Made by a program: the position numbers and the translations under genes. 25,442 bases of DNA from Candidatus Pacearchaeota archaeon (GTDB taxonomy: Archaea > Nanobdellota > Nanobdellia > Pacearchaeales > GW2011-AR1). Under the pieces are notes generated by a model. It made no database searches. It was not told the origin of the DNA and saw only the letters and a list, made by a program, of their open reading frames with translations. The stretch covers positions 1 through 25,442 of the forward strand of contig JAUYJY010000029.1 in assembly GCA_030699205.1 (NCBI GenBank), given 5' to 3'. Below are positions 6,289-13,603 of the stretch, piece after piece (positions within the stretch are counted from its first letter, which is position 1; each line of letters begins with the position of its first letter).

Positions 6289-6777
6289 ATGGTTGAAAAA
6301 AATAAAGCTAAAAAAAGTAGGCATAAAAAAAGTGTGAGTATTATTTTTTGGGTTTTCTTATTTTTGATTTTACTTTTACTTGTGATTGGCTTATTGGGGT
6401 ATAATTATCTTGGATTTGGTGTTGAAGAGGGAATTCCAGTTATACTTACCGAAGAGAATTTCCCTGCATTTCTTCAACAACACAAAATTATAAATGATTT
6501 GCCGGAAGATTCAGATATTGCACTGAACATTGGAGGTCAGGAAATTTCAATTGAAGGGAATGAAGTCAGTCTATCTCATAATGAAGATGCGGAGATTATT
6601 ATTAATGCAGATAAAAGTTTAATTGATGAATTAAATAAGAATGGGTATGGTGCAATTAAAGAGGCTATTAAAAATGGAGAAATTACAATTGAAACAGAGA
6701 AATCCGCCGAAAAACTTGCTAAAAAATATGCCTCTACATTATTGAAGAATGTTGGATTTTTTAAAGAGTTGATTTAA
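6289..6777 (+). CDS. Membrane-anchored protein, possible SCP2-like domain
   Basis: The 162-residue protein has a basic N terminus (KNKAKKSRHKKS), one transmembrane helix (about 17-42) and a soluble domain of about 120 residues outside. The C-terminal part, with AEIIINADKSLIDEL, GAIKEAIKNGEITIE and a final helix, follows the beta-strand/helix order and the small-residue GAIxxAIxxGEIxIE pattern of SCP2/sterol-carrier-like domains, which bind hydrophobic ligands. That match is weak and by eye. The stop is one base from the argS ATG, so they form an operon, but no functional link is evident. A TATA-like box lies 26 bp upstream. Confidence 0.65.
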   Translation: MVEKNKAKKSRHKKSVSIIFWVFLFLILLLLVIGLLGYNYLGFGVEEGIPVILTEENFPAFLQQHKIINDLPEDSDIALNIGGQEISIEGNEVSLSHNEDAEIIINADKSLIDELNKNGYGAIKEAIKNGEITIETEKSAEKLAKKYASTLLKNVGFFKELI

Positions 6778-6778
6778 A

Positions 6779-8476
6779 ATGAAAGATAAAATAATAAATT
6801 CTTTAAAAGTTACTGGCTTAAGCCATGCAGAAATAGAAAAATTAATTGAAATTCCAAAAGATATCAAATTAGGGGATTATGCATTCCCTTGTTTTTCTTT
6901 GGCTAAAAAGCTAAAGAAAAGTCCAATTGAAATTGCAAAAGACCTTGCCTCTTCTATTCTGAAAAATATAAGCAAGGCAGGAAAAGATTTATGGATTGAG
7001 AAAGTTGATGCATTGAATGGCTATGTTAATTTTTTTATAAATCAGAAAAAACTCGCCTTAAATATTTTAAGCAAAATTGAGAAAGAGAAAGAAGAGTATG
7101 GAAAATCTAAAACTAAAAGAAAAACAATGATAGAATTTTCTGACCCTAATACCCATAAGGCATTTCATATCGGGCACGTAAGAGGGACAAGTTTTGGAGA
7201 AAGTTTGGCGAGGATTCTTGAGTTTTCAGGAGATAATGTAATAAGGGCAAATTATTCCGGAGATACTGGAATGCATGTTGCCAAATGGATATGGTGTTAT
7301 CAAAAATATCACTTCGCTGAAGAGCTTAATGACAATGAAAGCTGGATTGCAGGAATTTATGTTGATGCTGTTAAAAGACTTTCAAAGAATGAAAGTTTTC
7401 AGGAAGAAGTTAATAAAATAAATAGAAAACTTTCTAATAAAAAAGATAAGCAAATCAATAAATTATGGAAAAAAACAAAAGAATTATCAATTAAATCATG
7501 GGAGAGAATTTATCATGAGTTAAATACAAAATTTGATGTTTACTTTTTTGAGAGCGAAGTTGAAGAACGCGGAAAGGAAATTGTAAGTGAGTTGATAAAG
7601 AAAAAAATTGCAGAGATTTCAGACGAGGCGGTGATTGCGAGGTTGGATAATTACGGGTTGGGTGTTTGGGTTCTTTTGAGAAAGGATAAAACAATTTTAT
7701 ATTCTGCTAAAGACCTCGCCCTCGCAGAAAAAAAGTTTAAAGATTTTAAAATAAATTATTCAATTGTTGAAACTGGAAGCGAACAGGATTTACATTTTAG
7801 ACAATTAATAAAAACTTTAGAATTAATGAATTTTAAGCATTTTAGAGATTACAAACATTTATCACACGGGCTTGTAAAACTTCCTTGGGGAAAAATGTCC
7901 TCAAGAACAGGAGATAATGTTTTATATTCTGATTTCAGAGACAAAATGATTAAAATCACTTCTAAAGAAATTGAAAAAAGATTTCCTAAACTTGAAAGCA
8001 CAAGGATTTCGGAGAGGGCTCTTGCAATCTTCATCTCTGCCTTAAAGTATGGGATTTTAAAGCAGGACTTAAATAAAAATATAGTCTTTAATCCTGAGAA
8101 ATCTATTAGCTTTGAAGGAGACACAGGACCCTATTTATTGTATAGTTATGCTCGTGCATTGAGGATTTTGGAAAAAGCAGAATATAAAAAGCAGAAGAAG
8201 TTTTCCGTTTCAAACGTGTCTGAAGAAGAAAAAAAGCTCATCGGCTTATTAGCTTCTTTCCCCAATATTGTAAAAAACTCGTATGAAAATCTTGCACCAA
8301 ACTTAATTGCCAATTATTCCTACGACTTAGCAAAGTCCTTTAGCGAGTTTTACCATTCCTGCATTGTTATTGGTGCCGAAAAAGAACAATTCAGACTAAA
8401 AATTGTGGATTCTTTTTCTCAAGTTATGAAGAGTGCTTTATTTTTATTAGGAATTTCCGTAATCCCTGAAATGTAG
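6779..8476 (+). CDS. argS: Arginyl-tRNA synthetase
   Basis: The 565-residue class I synthetase charges tRNA-Arg with arginine. An N-terminal Add-1 domain (1-110, with GDYAFPCF) is followed by the Rossmann catalytic domain with HIGH at 130-133 (SDPNTHKAFHIGHVRG) and the KMSKS-type loop KMSSR at 372-376 (WGKMSSRTGDN). ArgRS often has a degenerate KMSKS. The C-terminal helical anticodon-binding (DALR-type) domain spans about 430-565. Length and motif order are normal. It is translationally coupled to the preceding membrane protein gene. Confidence 0.96.
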   Translation: MKDKIINSLKVTGLSHAEIEKLIEIPKDIKLGDYAFPCFSLAKKLKKSPIEIAKDLASSILKNISKAGKDLWIEKVDALNGYVNFFINQKKLALNILSKIEKEKEEYGKSKTKRKTMIEFSDPNTHKAFHIGHVRGTSFGESLARILEFSGDNVIRANYSGDTGMHVAKWIWCYQKYHFAEELNDNESWIAGIYVDAVKRLSKNESFQEEVNKINRKLSNKKDKQINKLWKKTKELSIKSWERIYHELNTKFDVYFFESEVEERGKEIVSELIKKKIAEISDEAVIARLDNYGLGVWVLLRKDKTILYSAKDLALAEKKFKDFKINYSIVETGSEQDLHFRQLIKTLELMNFKHFRDYKHLSHGLVKLPWGKMSSRTGDNVLYSDFRDKMIKITSKEIEKRFPKLESTRISERALAIFISALKYGILKQDLNKNIVFNPEKSISFEGDTGPYLLYSYARALRILEKAEYKKQKKFSVSNVSEEEKKLIGLLASFPNIVKNSYENLAPNLIANYSYDLAKSFSEFYHSCIVIGAEKEQFRLKIVDSFSQVMKSALFLLGISVIPEM

Positions 8477-8634
8477 ATTTTCTCCCGCAGTTCTTCCCAC
8501 GATTAATTTTCTCTGCAATTATTAGAACATTAAAACTGAATCCCTAACTAAACATAAGGTTTGTGATTTTTATAACAATCCAATCTTATATATTTTGAAA
8601 GCCAATAAAACAGAGTGTTTAAATATACTAAAAA
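8477..8634. other. Short AT-rich intergenic region
   Basis: No gene is seen. A TATA-like GTTTAAATA (8617-8625) near the right end serves the next gene. Confidence 0.4.
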
Positions 8635-8646
8635 ATGTTTTTGTCT

Positions 8647-8814
8647 ATGGAAATGTTGAGTTTACTTTTAGCTAACACCGCCTTATTTGTAATTATATTA
8701 GTAGTTATGCTCGTGGTTTTGGCCATTAAGCCCAGAAATAGAAAACCAAAGACAAGAATCAATCCAAGACAGGATTTACATGCAATTAAAAAGCAAATTA
8801 ATGGCGAGGATTAA
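8647..8814 (+). CDS. Small single-span membrane protein (55 aa)
   Basis: The protein has one strongly hydrophobic helix (LLLANTALFVIILVVMLVVL) followed by a basic cytoplasmic tail (KPRNRKPKTRINPRQ) and a short helix ending NGED. The frame can open at 8635 (59 aa), but the TATA-like GTTTAAATA (8617-8625) is centred exactly 26 bp before the in-frame ATG at 8647, so a leaderless start there is preferred. It lies just upstream of the SRP RNA gene. A role near the membrane targeting machinery is only suggested by position. Family not recognised. Confidence 0.7.
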   Translation: MEMLSLLLANTALFVIILVVMLVVLAIKPRNRKPKTRINPRQDLHAIKKQINGED

Positions 8815-8815
8815 G

Positions 8816-8825
8816 TTTTTAAATA
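8816..8825 (+). promoter_or_regulatory. TATA box of the SRP RNA gene
   Basis: TTTTTAAATA is centred about 25 bp before the predicted RNA start at 8845. Confidence 0.65.
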
Positions 8826-8844
8826 CAATTCTTTTATAAAAAAT

Positions 8845-9101
8845 GTAGGCGAGTCGGCACGCTAGCCCTGTGCCATTCACAAATGGGCTTTATGGTGGAC
8901 TTAAAGGAGTGCGTGACGTAGACGCTATACAGTCTTTCGCTGGACGTTGAGGTGTTGTCCTGTTCGACCGTACTCCTGTAAAACGGGTCAGACCTTGATC
9001 GGAGCAGCCCTAAGCAGAAGTTTCGGTGCTTGCAGGGGTGCGACACTGAGAAAGGCAGAAAGAGTGCTGTATTGCCAAAGCCGAGCAATCTCCCCGCCTA
9101 C
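8845..9101 (+). ncRNA. Signal recognition particle RNA (7S/SRP RNA)
   Basis: This GC-rich island of about 257 nt has complementary ends, GTAGGCG (8845-8851) and CGCCTAC (about 9095-9101). It contains CAGACCTTGATCGGAGCAG (8989-9007) followed by CCCTAAG, the S-domain helix 8 signature recognised by SRP54 (compare CAGG...GGAAGCAG in other SRP RNAs). The motif lies about 145 nt from the 5' end, as expected for a long SRP RNA with an Alu domain. The RNA scaffolds SRP54 and SRP19 and directs secretory and membrane proteins to the translocon. Oddity: the apical loop reads TTGAT-like rather than the usual GNRA. The opposite-strand ORF here is a chance frame. Exact ends are approximate. Confidence 0.85.
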
Positions 9102-9118
9102 TTAAATTTAAGTTTGAA

Positions 9119-9529
9119 ATGACAAGAAAAACAAGCCAGTATGAAGAAATAATTCCGTTAGGCCACTATAGTTACACTCCAACGAATGAAGCGAATAATC
9201 TAGATGAGACATTCACATTAGTAAGTCACGGACCTACAATAATTGTAAGGGGCGGAATGCCCTTTTCAATGGGGAATGAGGAGGAAACATTTAAAGAGGT
9301 TATTAGAGGGAGGCGTGCGAGGGTTACTTCAGATATTTCTGGGGATTATCCAGGGATGGAACCTGAAGAATTATTTGTAAGGCGTATTGATTCTCAAAGA
9401 GATTTAAAAAAACATTTAGATGACATTCTCACAGATTTTATTCCATCACACCGACTTCTTATTGGATGTATCGGAGCCGGAATTTGTGGATATCTGGCAT
9501 ATAATTTTATATTGGGTCTTTTAAACTAA
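9119..9529 (+). CDS. Hypothetical protein with C-terminal membrane anchor
   Basis: The 136-residue protein has a soluble part with beta-rich segments (TFTLVSHGPTIIVRGGMPF, about 30-49), an acidic/helical middle part (FVRRIDSQRDLKKHLDDIL) and a C-terminal transmembrane helix (about 114-134, LLIGCIGAGICGYLAYNF). I do not recognise the family. It begins 17 nt after the SRP RNA and has no TATA box at the usual position, since that would fall inside the RNA. It may therefore be read from the SRP RNA promoter. Confidence 0.7.
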   Translation: MTRKTSQYEEIIPLGHYSYTPTNEANNLDETFTLVSHGPTIIVRGGMPFSMGNEEETFKEVIRGRRARVTSDISGDYPGMEPEELFVRRIDSQRDLKKHLDDILTDFIPSHRLLIGCIGAGICGYLAYNFILGLLN

Positions 9530-9536
9530 TTGTAAT

Positions 9537-9545
9537 GTTTAAAAA
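9537..9545 (+). promoter_or_regulatory. TATA box of the first pilin pair
   Basis: GTTTAAAAA is centred 26 bp before the ATG at 9567 and supports that start over the upstream TTG. Confidence 0.6.
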
Positions 9546-9566
9546 GTTCTTTTGGCTTTAATTTAT

Positions 9567-10091
9567 ATGAATAAAAGAGGGCAGGTTTTTTTAATGGCCG
9601 CAGTGATAATTGCAGGGCTTGTTTTAGGTGCATCAAGAACGGTTAATTATGCCCATATTGGAAATAACCAAGAAGCTTTTTATGATTTAAGCGAGGAAAT
9701 AGATTTTGAAGCAGGAAGAGTATTAGATTATGGAGTAATTAACAATTTAAATCCCAGAACCAAATTAATAAGTTTTCTTGATGAGTATACGGAATATATC
9801 GGAAAAGAAGAATTTGTATTTGTTTACGGCGATATAAATAACCTTCAAGCAATTAATTATGAAACAATAGAATATCCAAACTCCATTCTTCTCATTACCG
9901 GATCTGGAGAAGGAATTTCTTTCCCGATTAGTAAGACATTGCAAACAAATACAAATGCATTTTCCGATGGGGAGGAAGTAAGGGTTAAAGTCAGAGAAAT
10001 AACTTACACCTTTAACCTAAAGCCGGGATATAATTTTTATATTGTCATAATAAAAGGAGAAGGGGGAGAGAAATTTGTTGCCGTAAGATGA
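9567..10091 (+). CDS. Type IV pilin-like protein
   Basis: The 174-residue protein begins MNKRGQVFLM, followed by a hydrophobic helix (AAVIIAGLVLGA). A short basic leader ending KRG before a polymerising helix is the class III (type IV) prepilin signal of archaea, cut by a prepilin peptidase not present in this window. The rest (30-174) is a beta-rich extracellular domain. A TTG at 9552 would add five residues but the TATA spacing favours 9567. Its stop overlaps the start of the next pilin-like gene by 4 bp. It may be a minor pilin of the system encoded at 14363-18336. Confidence 0.7.
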   Translation: MNKRGQVFLMAAVIIAGLVLGASRTVNYAHIGNNQEAFYDLSEEIDFEAGRVLDYGVINNLNPRTKLISFLDEYTEYIGKEEFVFVYGDINNLQAINYETIEYPNSILLITGSGEGISFPISKTLQTNTNAFSDGEEVRVKVREITYTFNLKPGYNFYIVIIKGEGGEKFVAVR

Positions 10092-10576
10092 ATAAGTTAG
10101 GCGTTAGTTTAATGATTGGATATGTTCTTTTGGTTGCACTTGCAATTGGATTAAGCATTGGAGTTTATTTTTACCTCCAAAATTATCTGCCTTCCGAACA
10201 GCCGAGTTGTGAGAAGAATACCCAATTAGGAATTGATGGAGCTTACTGCAAGATAACTGGGAGCACTGCAGAAATTGGAATTAATTTAACAAACAGAGGA
10301 TTTTTTACAATTGACAGAGCCTTGATTAAGATAGGGGATGCAGATAGGATTTTTAGGACGACATTACAAGGAGAATCAGATTTATTAGCGAGTTTGTGTG
10401 GAAATGCAGAACAGGGATTAGAACCAGCAGAAGATTTCTGTGGAGTTTTCAGTTTTCTTGACTACGATTCTCTTATCACAAATTACGAGATAAGTGCAGA
10501 ACCCTTGGTTTATATCGATGGATCTCCAGTTCTCTGCCCTGAAGGAATTGCAAAGAAAACAATTACCTGTAATTGA
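10088..10576 (+). CDS. Type IV pilin-like protein
   Basis: The 162-residue protein starts MNKLGVSLMIGYVLLVALAI, a prepilin-like leader (NKLG) and hydrophobic helix to about residue 30. A Cys-containing exported domain follows (CEKN, YCKI, LCG, FCG, LCPE, TCN), suggesting disulphides outside the cell. It overlaps the preceding pilin-like gene by 4 bp (ATGA), so the two are translationally coupled. Which pilin role it plays cannot be told. Confidence 0.7.
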   Translation: MNKLGVSLMIGYVLLVALAIGLSIGVYFYLQNYLPSEQPSCEKNTQLGIDGAYCKITGSTAEIGINLTNRGFFTIDRALIKIGDADRIFRTTLQGESDLLASLCGNAEQGLEPAEDFCGVFSFLDYDSLITNYEISAEPLVYIDGSPVLCPEGIAKKTITCN

Positions 10577-10747
10577 TTTTTGTTAATCTCATTAGGTGCC
10601 CAGCTCAAATTAAATTGACATATTTTTATACTGAATGTAGATATTTATCTAATATAATCTACTAAAAAGTTATCTAAAATTGGGCATTTTATTTTGAGGC
10701 AAGCTCTAAGTAATTAGTGTAAAAACGGCCTAAACTCAATTAGAAAG
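10577..10747. other. Intergenic region, no gene seen
   Basis: About 200 bp of AT-rich sequence separate the pilin pair from the small gene at 10781. Only the TATA-like ATTTAAATAC at 10748-10757 is interpretable. Confidence 0.4.
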
Positions 10748-10780
10748 ATTTAAATACTACTTAATAGTAACTATAATATA

Positions 10781-10966
10781 ATGAAAGATACAGACGCAAT
10801 GGTAAGAGAAAGAGAAGCTGAATTGAGAGAGGCTCATAGAAGAACTTATAAAATGTTTAGTAGACACTATGCTGAATTGAGAGAAGCCGAAGCAAGAACT
10901 GATGAGATAGCATTGGCATCGCAATTTGAACCAAAAAATCCCTATAAAACATTTGAACTTAAATAA
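10781..10966 (+). CDS. Small coiled-coil protein (61 aa), unknown
   Basis: The protein is strongly charged and helical, with two internally similar segments (REAELREAHRRT and YAELREAEARTD) suggesting a short coiled coil. There is no membrane segment and I do not recognise the family. A TATA-like ATTTAAATAC (10748-10757) lies about 28 bp upstream, supporting expression. A GCCCAA/TTGGGC hairpin just downstream may end transcription. It lies in the gap that splits the two pilin clusters. Confidence 0.6.
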   Translation: MKDTDAMVREREAELREAHRRTYKMFSRHYAELREAEARTDEIALASQFEPKNPYKTFELK

Positions 10967-10969
10967 AAA

Positions 10970-11035
10970 GCCCAATCCTAAGAAAAATTTGGGCGAAGCA
11001 TTTTATCCTTTGTTATGCAAAGTGCGAAGCATTTT
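10970..11035 (+). terminator. Hairpin with repeated GCGAAGCATTTT
   Basis: GCCCAA (10970-10975) pairs with TTGGGC (10989-10994). The 12-mer GCGAAGCATTTT occurs at 10993-11004 and again at 11024-11035. A T-rich tract follows. It is probably a terminator region for the small gene; the direct repeat is unexplained. Confidence 0.4.
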
Positions 11036-11081
11036 GTTGGTTTTTTATATCAGTTAATCATATAAACAATCACATTCTAAT

Positions 11082-11174
11082 TATAGTCTAAGACATTTAT
11101 AATTGAAAGGTATTTGTCTTAGACTATTAGCGGAAGAACAAAAAACTGTTCAAAATATTTTGTCTTCTGCTATA
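11082..11174 (+). repeat. 93-bp two-hairpin repeat, copy 2
   Basis: It is identical to copy 1 except for one A-to-C change in the second hairpin loop. It ends four bases before the ATG of the DUF4258-type gene. An AAAATATTTT inside it (11152-11161) sits where a TATA box for that gene would be. Confidence 0.9.
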
Positions 11175-11178
11175 CTTT

Positions 11179-11394
11179 ATGAAAGTTGTATTTTTTGATC
11201 ATGCTAAAAAGAGGATGAGAGAAAGAGGTATTTAGGACTGGGAAATTGAACATTTACTCAAACATCCCTCTTATATTAAAAAATCATTTGAAGAAAGAAG
11301 AATTGCTGTTGGAGAGATTAAAGATGGGAAACTAAAAATTATATACACTGAAGAAGAAAGTTATATAAAGGTTATCAGTGTTATGTTTTTATGA
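11179..11394 (+). pseudogene. DUF4258-type toxin-like gene with amber stop
   Basis: The frame reads MKVVFFDHAKKRMRERGI, then TAG (11233-11235), then continues open as DWEIEHLLKHPSYIKKS ... RRIAVGEI ... LKIIYTEE to a TGA at 11394. The HAKKRMRERGI motif and the later RRIAxGxI and IIYxEE strands are typical of DUF4258 proteins, small RelE/BrnT-like putative toxins. The open frame after the stop and the 4-bp overlap with the following DUF2283 gene show a recently intact toxin-antitoxin-like pair. A single mutation of a sense codon explains the TAG. Suppression or pyrrolysine is unsupported. Its upstream region is replaced by the 93-bp repeat. Confidence 0.75.
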
Positions 11395-11597
11395 AATTTG
11401 AATATGACAAAGAAGCAGATGCGGCATATATTTATTTAGAAGATTCCATAGCCAAAGGAGAAGCTGAAAAAACAATAGAGTTAAATGACAATATCATTTT
11501 AGATTTTGACAAAAATGGGAAATTACTAGGAATTGAGATTTTAAGTGCAAGCAAAGTATTGCATCAAAAATCGCTTCTTGAAGCACAATCTATTTGA
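11391..11597 (+). CDS. DUF2283 protein, antitoxin-like
   Basis: The 68-residue protein begins MKFEYDKEADAAYIYL and contains INLD-like ILDFDKNGKLLGIEIL, the typical DUF2283 signature. DUF2283 genes commonly lie directly after DUF4258 genes and the pair is regarded as toxin-antitoxin-like. The start overlaps the stop of the broken DUF4258 frame (ATGA). With the toxin interrupted by an amber codon, this would be a surviving antitoxin whose expression depends on translation reaching it or on internal initiation. Confidence 0.85.
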   Translation: MKFEYDKEADAAYIYLEDSIAKGEAEKTIELNDNIILDFDKNGKLLGIEILSASKVLHQKSLLEAQSI

Positions 11598-11766
11598 TTT
11601 TCTTTGAAGGCTAAACGAAGTTTTTCTTTTTAATTTCACGATAATTTTCCAGTATCTGGGTGGGAAGAAAGATAATTTTTTATTTCCCCGTAGCGAAGCG
11701 GAGGGCGAAGGAGTAATTTTGCCTAGCAAACCAATTTTAAGGGTGGGAAACTAAAAATGGCAGTTA
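11598..11766. other. Intergenic tract with GCGAAGC-type motifs
   Basis: There is no gene. AGCGAAGCGGAG (11692-11703) and the nearby CGAAGGAG / ATTTTGC recall the cassette-site sequence at the start of the window (136-147 and 23-38). Confidence 0.4.
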
Positions 11767-12204
11767 TCAAGAAAGAGCAATTCCTAATCTTTGTTGAGCA
11801 TCTCTCAATTCTTCTTCAGGAACATCAGTAGTCATTTTATGATAAAGGGTTTCAACTCCTTGTTCCCATCTTCCTGGTTTGTAAGACAAAATCTCAAATC
11901 TTCTCCCATCAACATCAATTACAGGATTTGGATATTCTGGGGGGGTGCTTCCTCTCTCAACAGCTTCAAAAACTCTTTCATCTCTAGAAGCAACTATCAA
12001 CTGTTGATCTCCCATTGCATAAATTTGATAATCAATACTAATTAAATCTCCAGAAAATTTATAATTGGCAGTTGCCCATTCTTGAGAAGTTCTTCTGCCT
12101 TCCCCAAGCTGTTGAGCAATATCCCGACATTTTGGAATGATTTGAGATTTTGCAATTCTATCTGATTGTTCCTGAATTGCTCTTTCTAATTCTATTCTTT
12201 TCAT
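11767..12204 (-). CDS. Hypothetical protein (145 aa)
   Basis: The protein begins MKRIELERAIQEQSDRI, is soluble, mixed alpha/beta and fairly Arg/Glu rich, with QQLGEGRRTSQEW and a beta-rich middle (GDLISIDYQIYAMGDQQLIVAS). It has no membrane segment and I do not recognise the family. The frame extends upstream to 12321, but CCTTAAAAAG (12226-12235), a minus-strand TATA-like box, is centred 26 bp before the ATG at 12204, so I take the shorter start. It is convergent with the DUF2283 gene and sits between the two pilin clusters. Confidence 0.65.
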   Translation of the reverse strand: MKRIELERAIQEQSDRIAKSQIIPKCRDIAQQLGEGRRTSQEWATANYKFSGDLISIDYQIYAMGDQQLIVASRDERVFEAVERGSTPPEYPNPVIDVDGRRFEILSYKPGRWEQGVETLYHKMTTDVPEEELRDAQQRLGIALS

Positions 12205-12375
12205 AAGATTAGGGATTGATTCAAACCTTAAAAAGATATAGCATACTAAAGAAGATAAGTGCCCTTCAATATTAAGTGGGCTATCAATAAGTGAGCCAGT
12301 GAAAATTATTGGATTTAACATATAATTAAGAATCGCAAACCCTTCAGATTATTTTCTCATTTATTAAGTATATCA

Positions 12376-12476
12376 AAAAGTCCCTCTTGTTTTGTCTTGG
12401 GACTTTTGGATGCATGAGAAATCTTTTATGGATTTCTCTGCACAGAGAATTGCAAGAGTAAGCAATTCTCTTGTGC
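12376..12476. repeat. Three consecutive intergenic hairpins
   Basis: AAAAGTCCC/GGGACTTTT (12376-12407), GCATGAGAAATC/GATTTCTCTGC (12412-12441, one bulge) and GCACAGAGAATTGC/GCAATTCTCTTGTGC (12440-12476, one bulge) follow each other between the hypothetical gene and the second pilin cluster. No ORF is present. The array recalls the one in the tRNA-Leu duplication. Confidence 0.65.
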
Positions 12477-12524
12477 TTGAAGTTGTATTCATCATTGCAA
12501 ATGTAATTTAAAGTTTAGAAGAAA

Positions 12525-12534
12525 GATATAAAAA
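12525..12534 (+). promoter_or_regulatory. TATA box of a pilin gene
   Basis: GATATAAAAA is centred about 24 bp before the ATG at 12553. Confidence 0.6.
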
Positions 12535-12552
12535 ACATTGTTTGCATATTTT

Positions 12553-13035
12553 ATGATGAAAAAAAGAGGTGTTAGCCCGGTTATCGCAACTGTTCTTCTA
12601 ATTGCAATTGTTATGGTTCTTGGAGCAATAATATTCTTATGGGCAAGAGCCTTTTTGTCCGAAGGAGCAATTAAGGCAGGAAAGGCGGTGGAAATTTCCT
12701 GTGCAGATGTTAATTTTGAGTCTCAAATTGTTTCTGAAGGTTGCGGAACTAACAACGCAGCTCTTGATATAAATAACATAGGAAATGTTCCAATTTATGG
12801 ATTTGTTGTGAAAGAATGGAAGGAAAGCACGGGAAGTCTAATTGTTGATAACAATATTGAATCAGGAACTATCACTCCCGGAAGTTCTGCCAAAATATGC
12901 CTTGGAAAACCTATAGGGGATGAAGATGCATTTAGCGTAATTCCAAAACTTCTTGCAGAGGATTCCGAAGGGAGAAATAGCGTTTATACCTGCCCCGAAG
13001 AGCACGGAATAATTATTGCCTATACTGGAATTTAA
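12553..13035 (+). CDS. Type IV pilin (KRGVSPVIATVLL family)
   Basis: The 160-residue protein begins MMKKRGVSPVIATVLLIAIV, the classic archaeal pilin N terminus: a short basic leader ending RG, then VSPVIATVLL, the N-terminal helix that packs in the filament core. The helix runs to about residue 30, and a beta-rich exported domain with Cys residues follows. The longer frame from a TTG at 12538 is not needed, given the TATA box 24-26 bp before the ATG at 12553 (a second ATG follows at 12556). It is followed closely by a paralogue at 13075 with nearly the same N terminus. Likely a major pilin candidate. Confidence 0.85.
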   Translation: MMKKRGVSPVIATVLLIAIVMVLGAIIFLWARAFLSEGAIKAGKAVEISCADVNFESQIVSEGCGTNNAALDINNIGNVPIYGFVVKEWKESTGSLIVDNNIESGTITPGSSAKICLGKPIGDEDAFSVIPKLLAEDSEGRNSVYTCPEEHGIIIAYTGI

Positions 13036-13044
13036 TTAGAAAAA

Positions 13045-13053
13045 GTATAAAAA
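13045..13053 (+). promoter_or_regulatory. TATA box of a pilin gene
   Basis: GTATAAAAA is centred 26 bp before the ATG at 13075, so this pilin has its own promoter and can be expressed separately from the one before it. Confidence 0.6.
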
Positions 13054-13074
13054 GGAATTTTGGTAGATTATAAT

Positions 13075-13599
13075 ATGTATAAAAGAGGTGTTAGTCCGGT
13101 TATCGCAACTGTCCTGTTAATTGTTATAACTGTGGTTGTTGCAGCAATAATTATGTCTTTTGCCCTTCCGTTTGCTAAAGACAAATTGGCCGAAGGAAAC
13201 TCTTGTCTCGATAATTTTATCGGCGTTGAATTCGCATTAAGCAAGTTTAATTGTTTTACTTCTTCGGGAATCGGAACTTCGGGAAGCGACGGGAATACTG
13301 GATTTTCAGTTAAATTAAATGGAGAAGATGTCGAAGGGTTCAGGATTTCCCTTATAAAAGATGAAGATGGAAGTTCAAAAACATACACAATTATGAAATC
13401 AGACACAACATTACCCGGGATTAGGATGGTTGGGGGGTTAAGTACAATAGAATTTCCTGAAACTGGCGGGCAAAGGAGTTACGTTGTTTCTGGAAAATAT
13501 TCTAGTGCAGAAATTGCTCCGATATTAAAAGACGGACAAGTTTGTAGTATTTCAGATAATGTTGAATTTAAATCATGTTCTACTGACGTGAGTTTATAA
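13075..13599 (+). CDS. Type IV pilin (KRGVSPVIATVLL family)
   Basis: The 174-residue protein begins MYKRGVSPVIATVLLIVITV. The first 20 residues are almost the same as in the preceding pilin while the exported domains differ, the usual pattern of pilin paralogues that share a filament core and vary outside. The exported part contains Cys residues (NSCLDNF, FNCFTSSG, VCSISD, FKSCSTD) that may form disulphides. A TTG at 13060 could add five residues but the TATA spacing favours 13075. The next pilin-like gene begins 4 bp after the stop. Confidence 0.85.
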   Translation: MYKRGVSPVIATVLLIVITVVVAAIIMSFALPFAKDKLAEGNSCLDNFIGVEFALSKFNCFTSSGIGTSGSDGNTGFSVKLNGEDVEGFRISLIKDEDGSSKTYTIMKSDTTLPGIRMVGGLSTIEFPETGGQRSYVVSGKYSSAEIAPILKDGQVCSISDNVEFKSCSTDVSL

Positions 13600-13603
13600 T
13601 AAA

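Noticed and set aside
8834..9088. Minus-strand 84-aa ORF
   Set aside because: It lies entirely over the SRP RNA and has no protein-like features.
10757..10975. Minus-strand 72-aa ORF opposite the 61-aa gene
   Set aside because: It is a Cys/Phe/Ser-rich shadow frame; the plus-strand gene has a TATA box and natural composition.
11233..11235. TAG read as pyrrolysine
   Set aside because: The protein is not a methylamine methyltransferase, and other genes in the window that use TAG end normally, so a nonsense mutation is simpler.
11738..11770. Possible duplicate of part of the DUF4258 gene
   Set aside because: It shares only the run GTGGGAAACTAAAAAT-like with 11327-11340 in a different context; too short to support a duplication.
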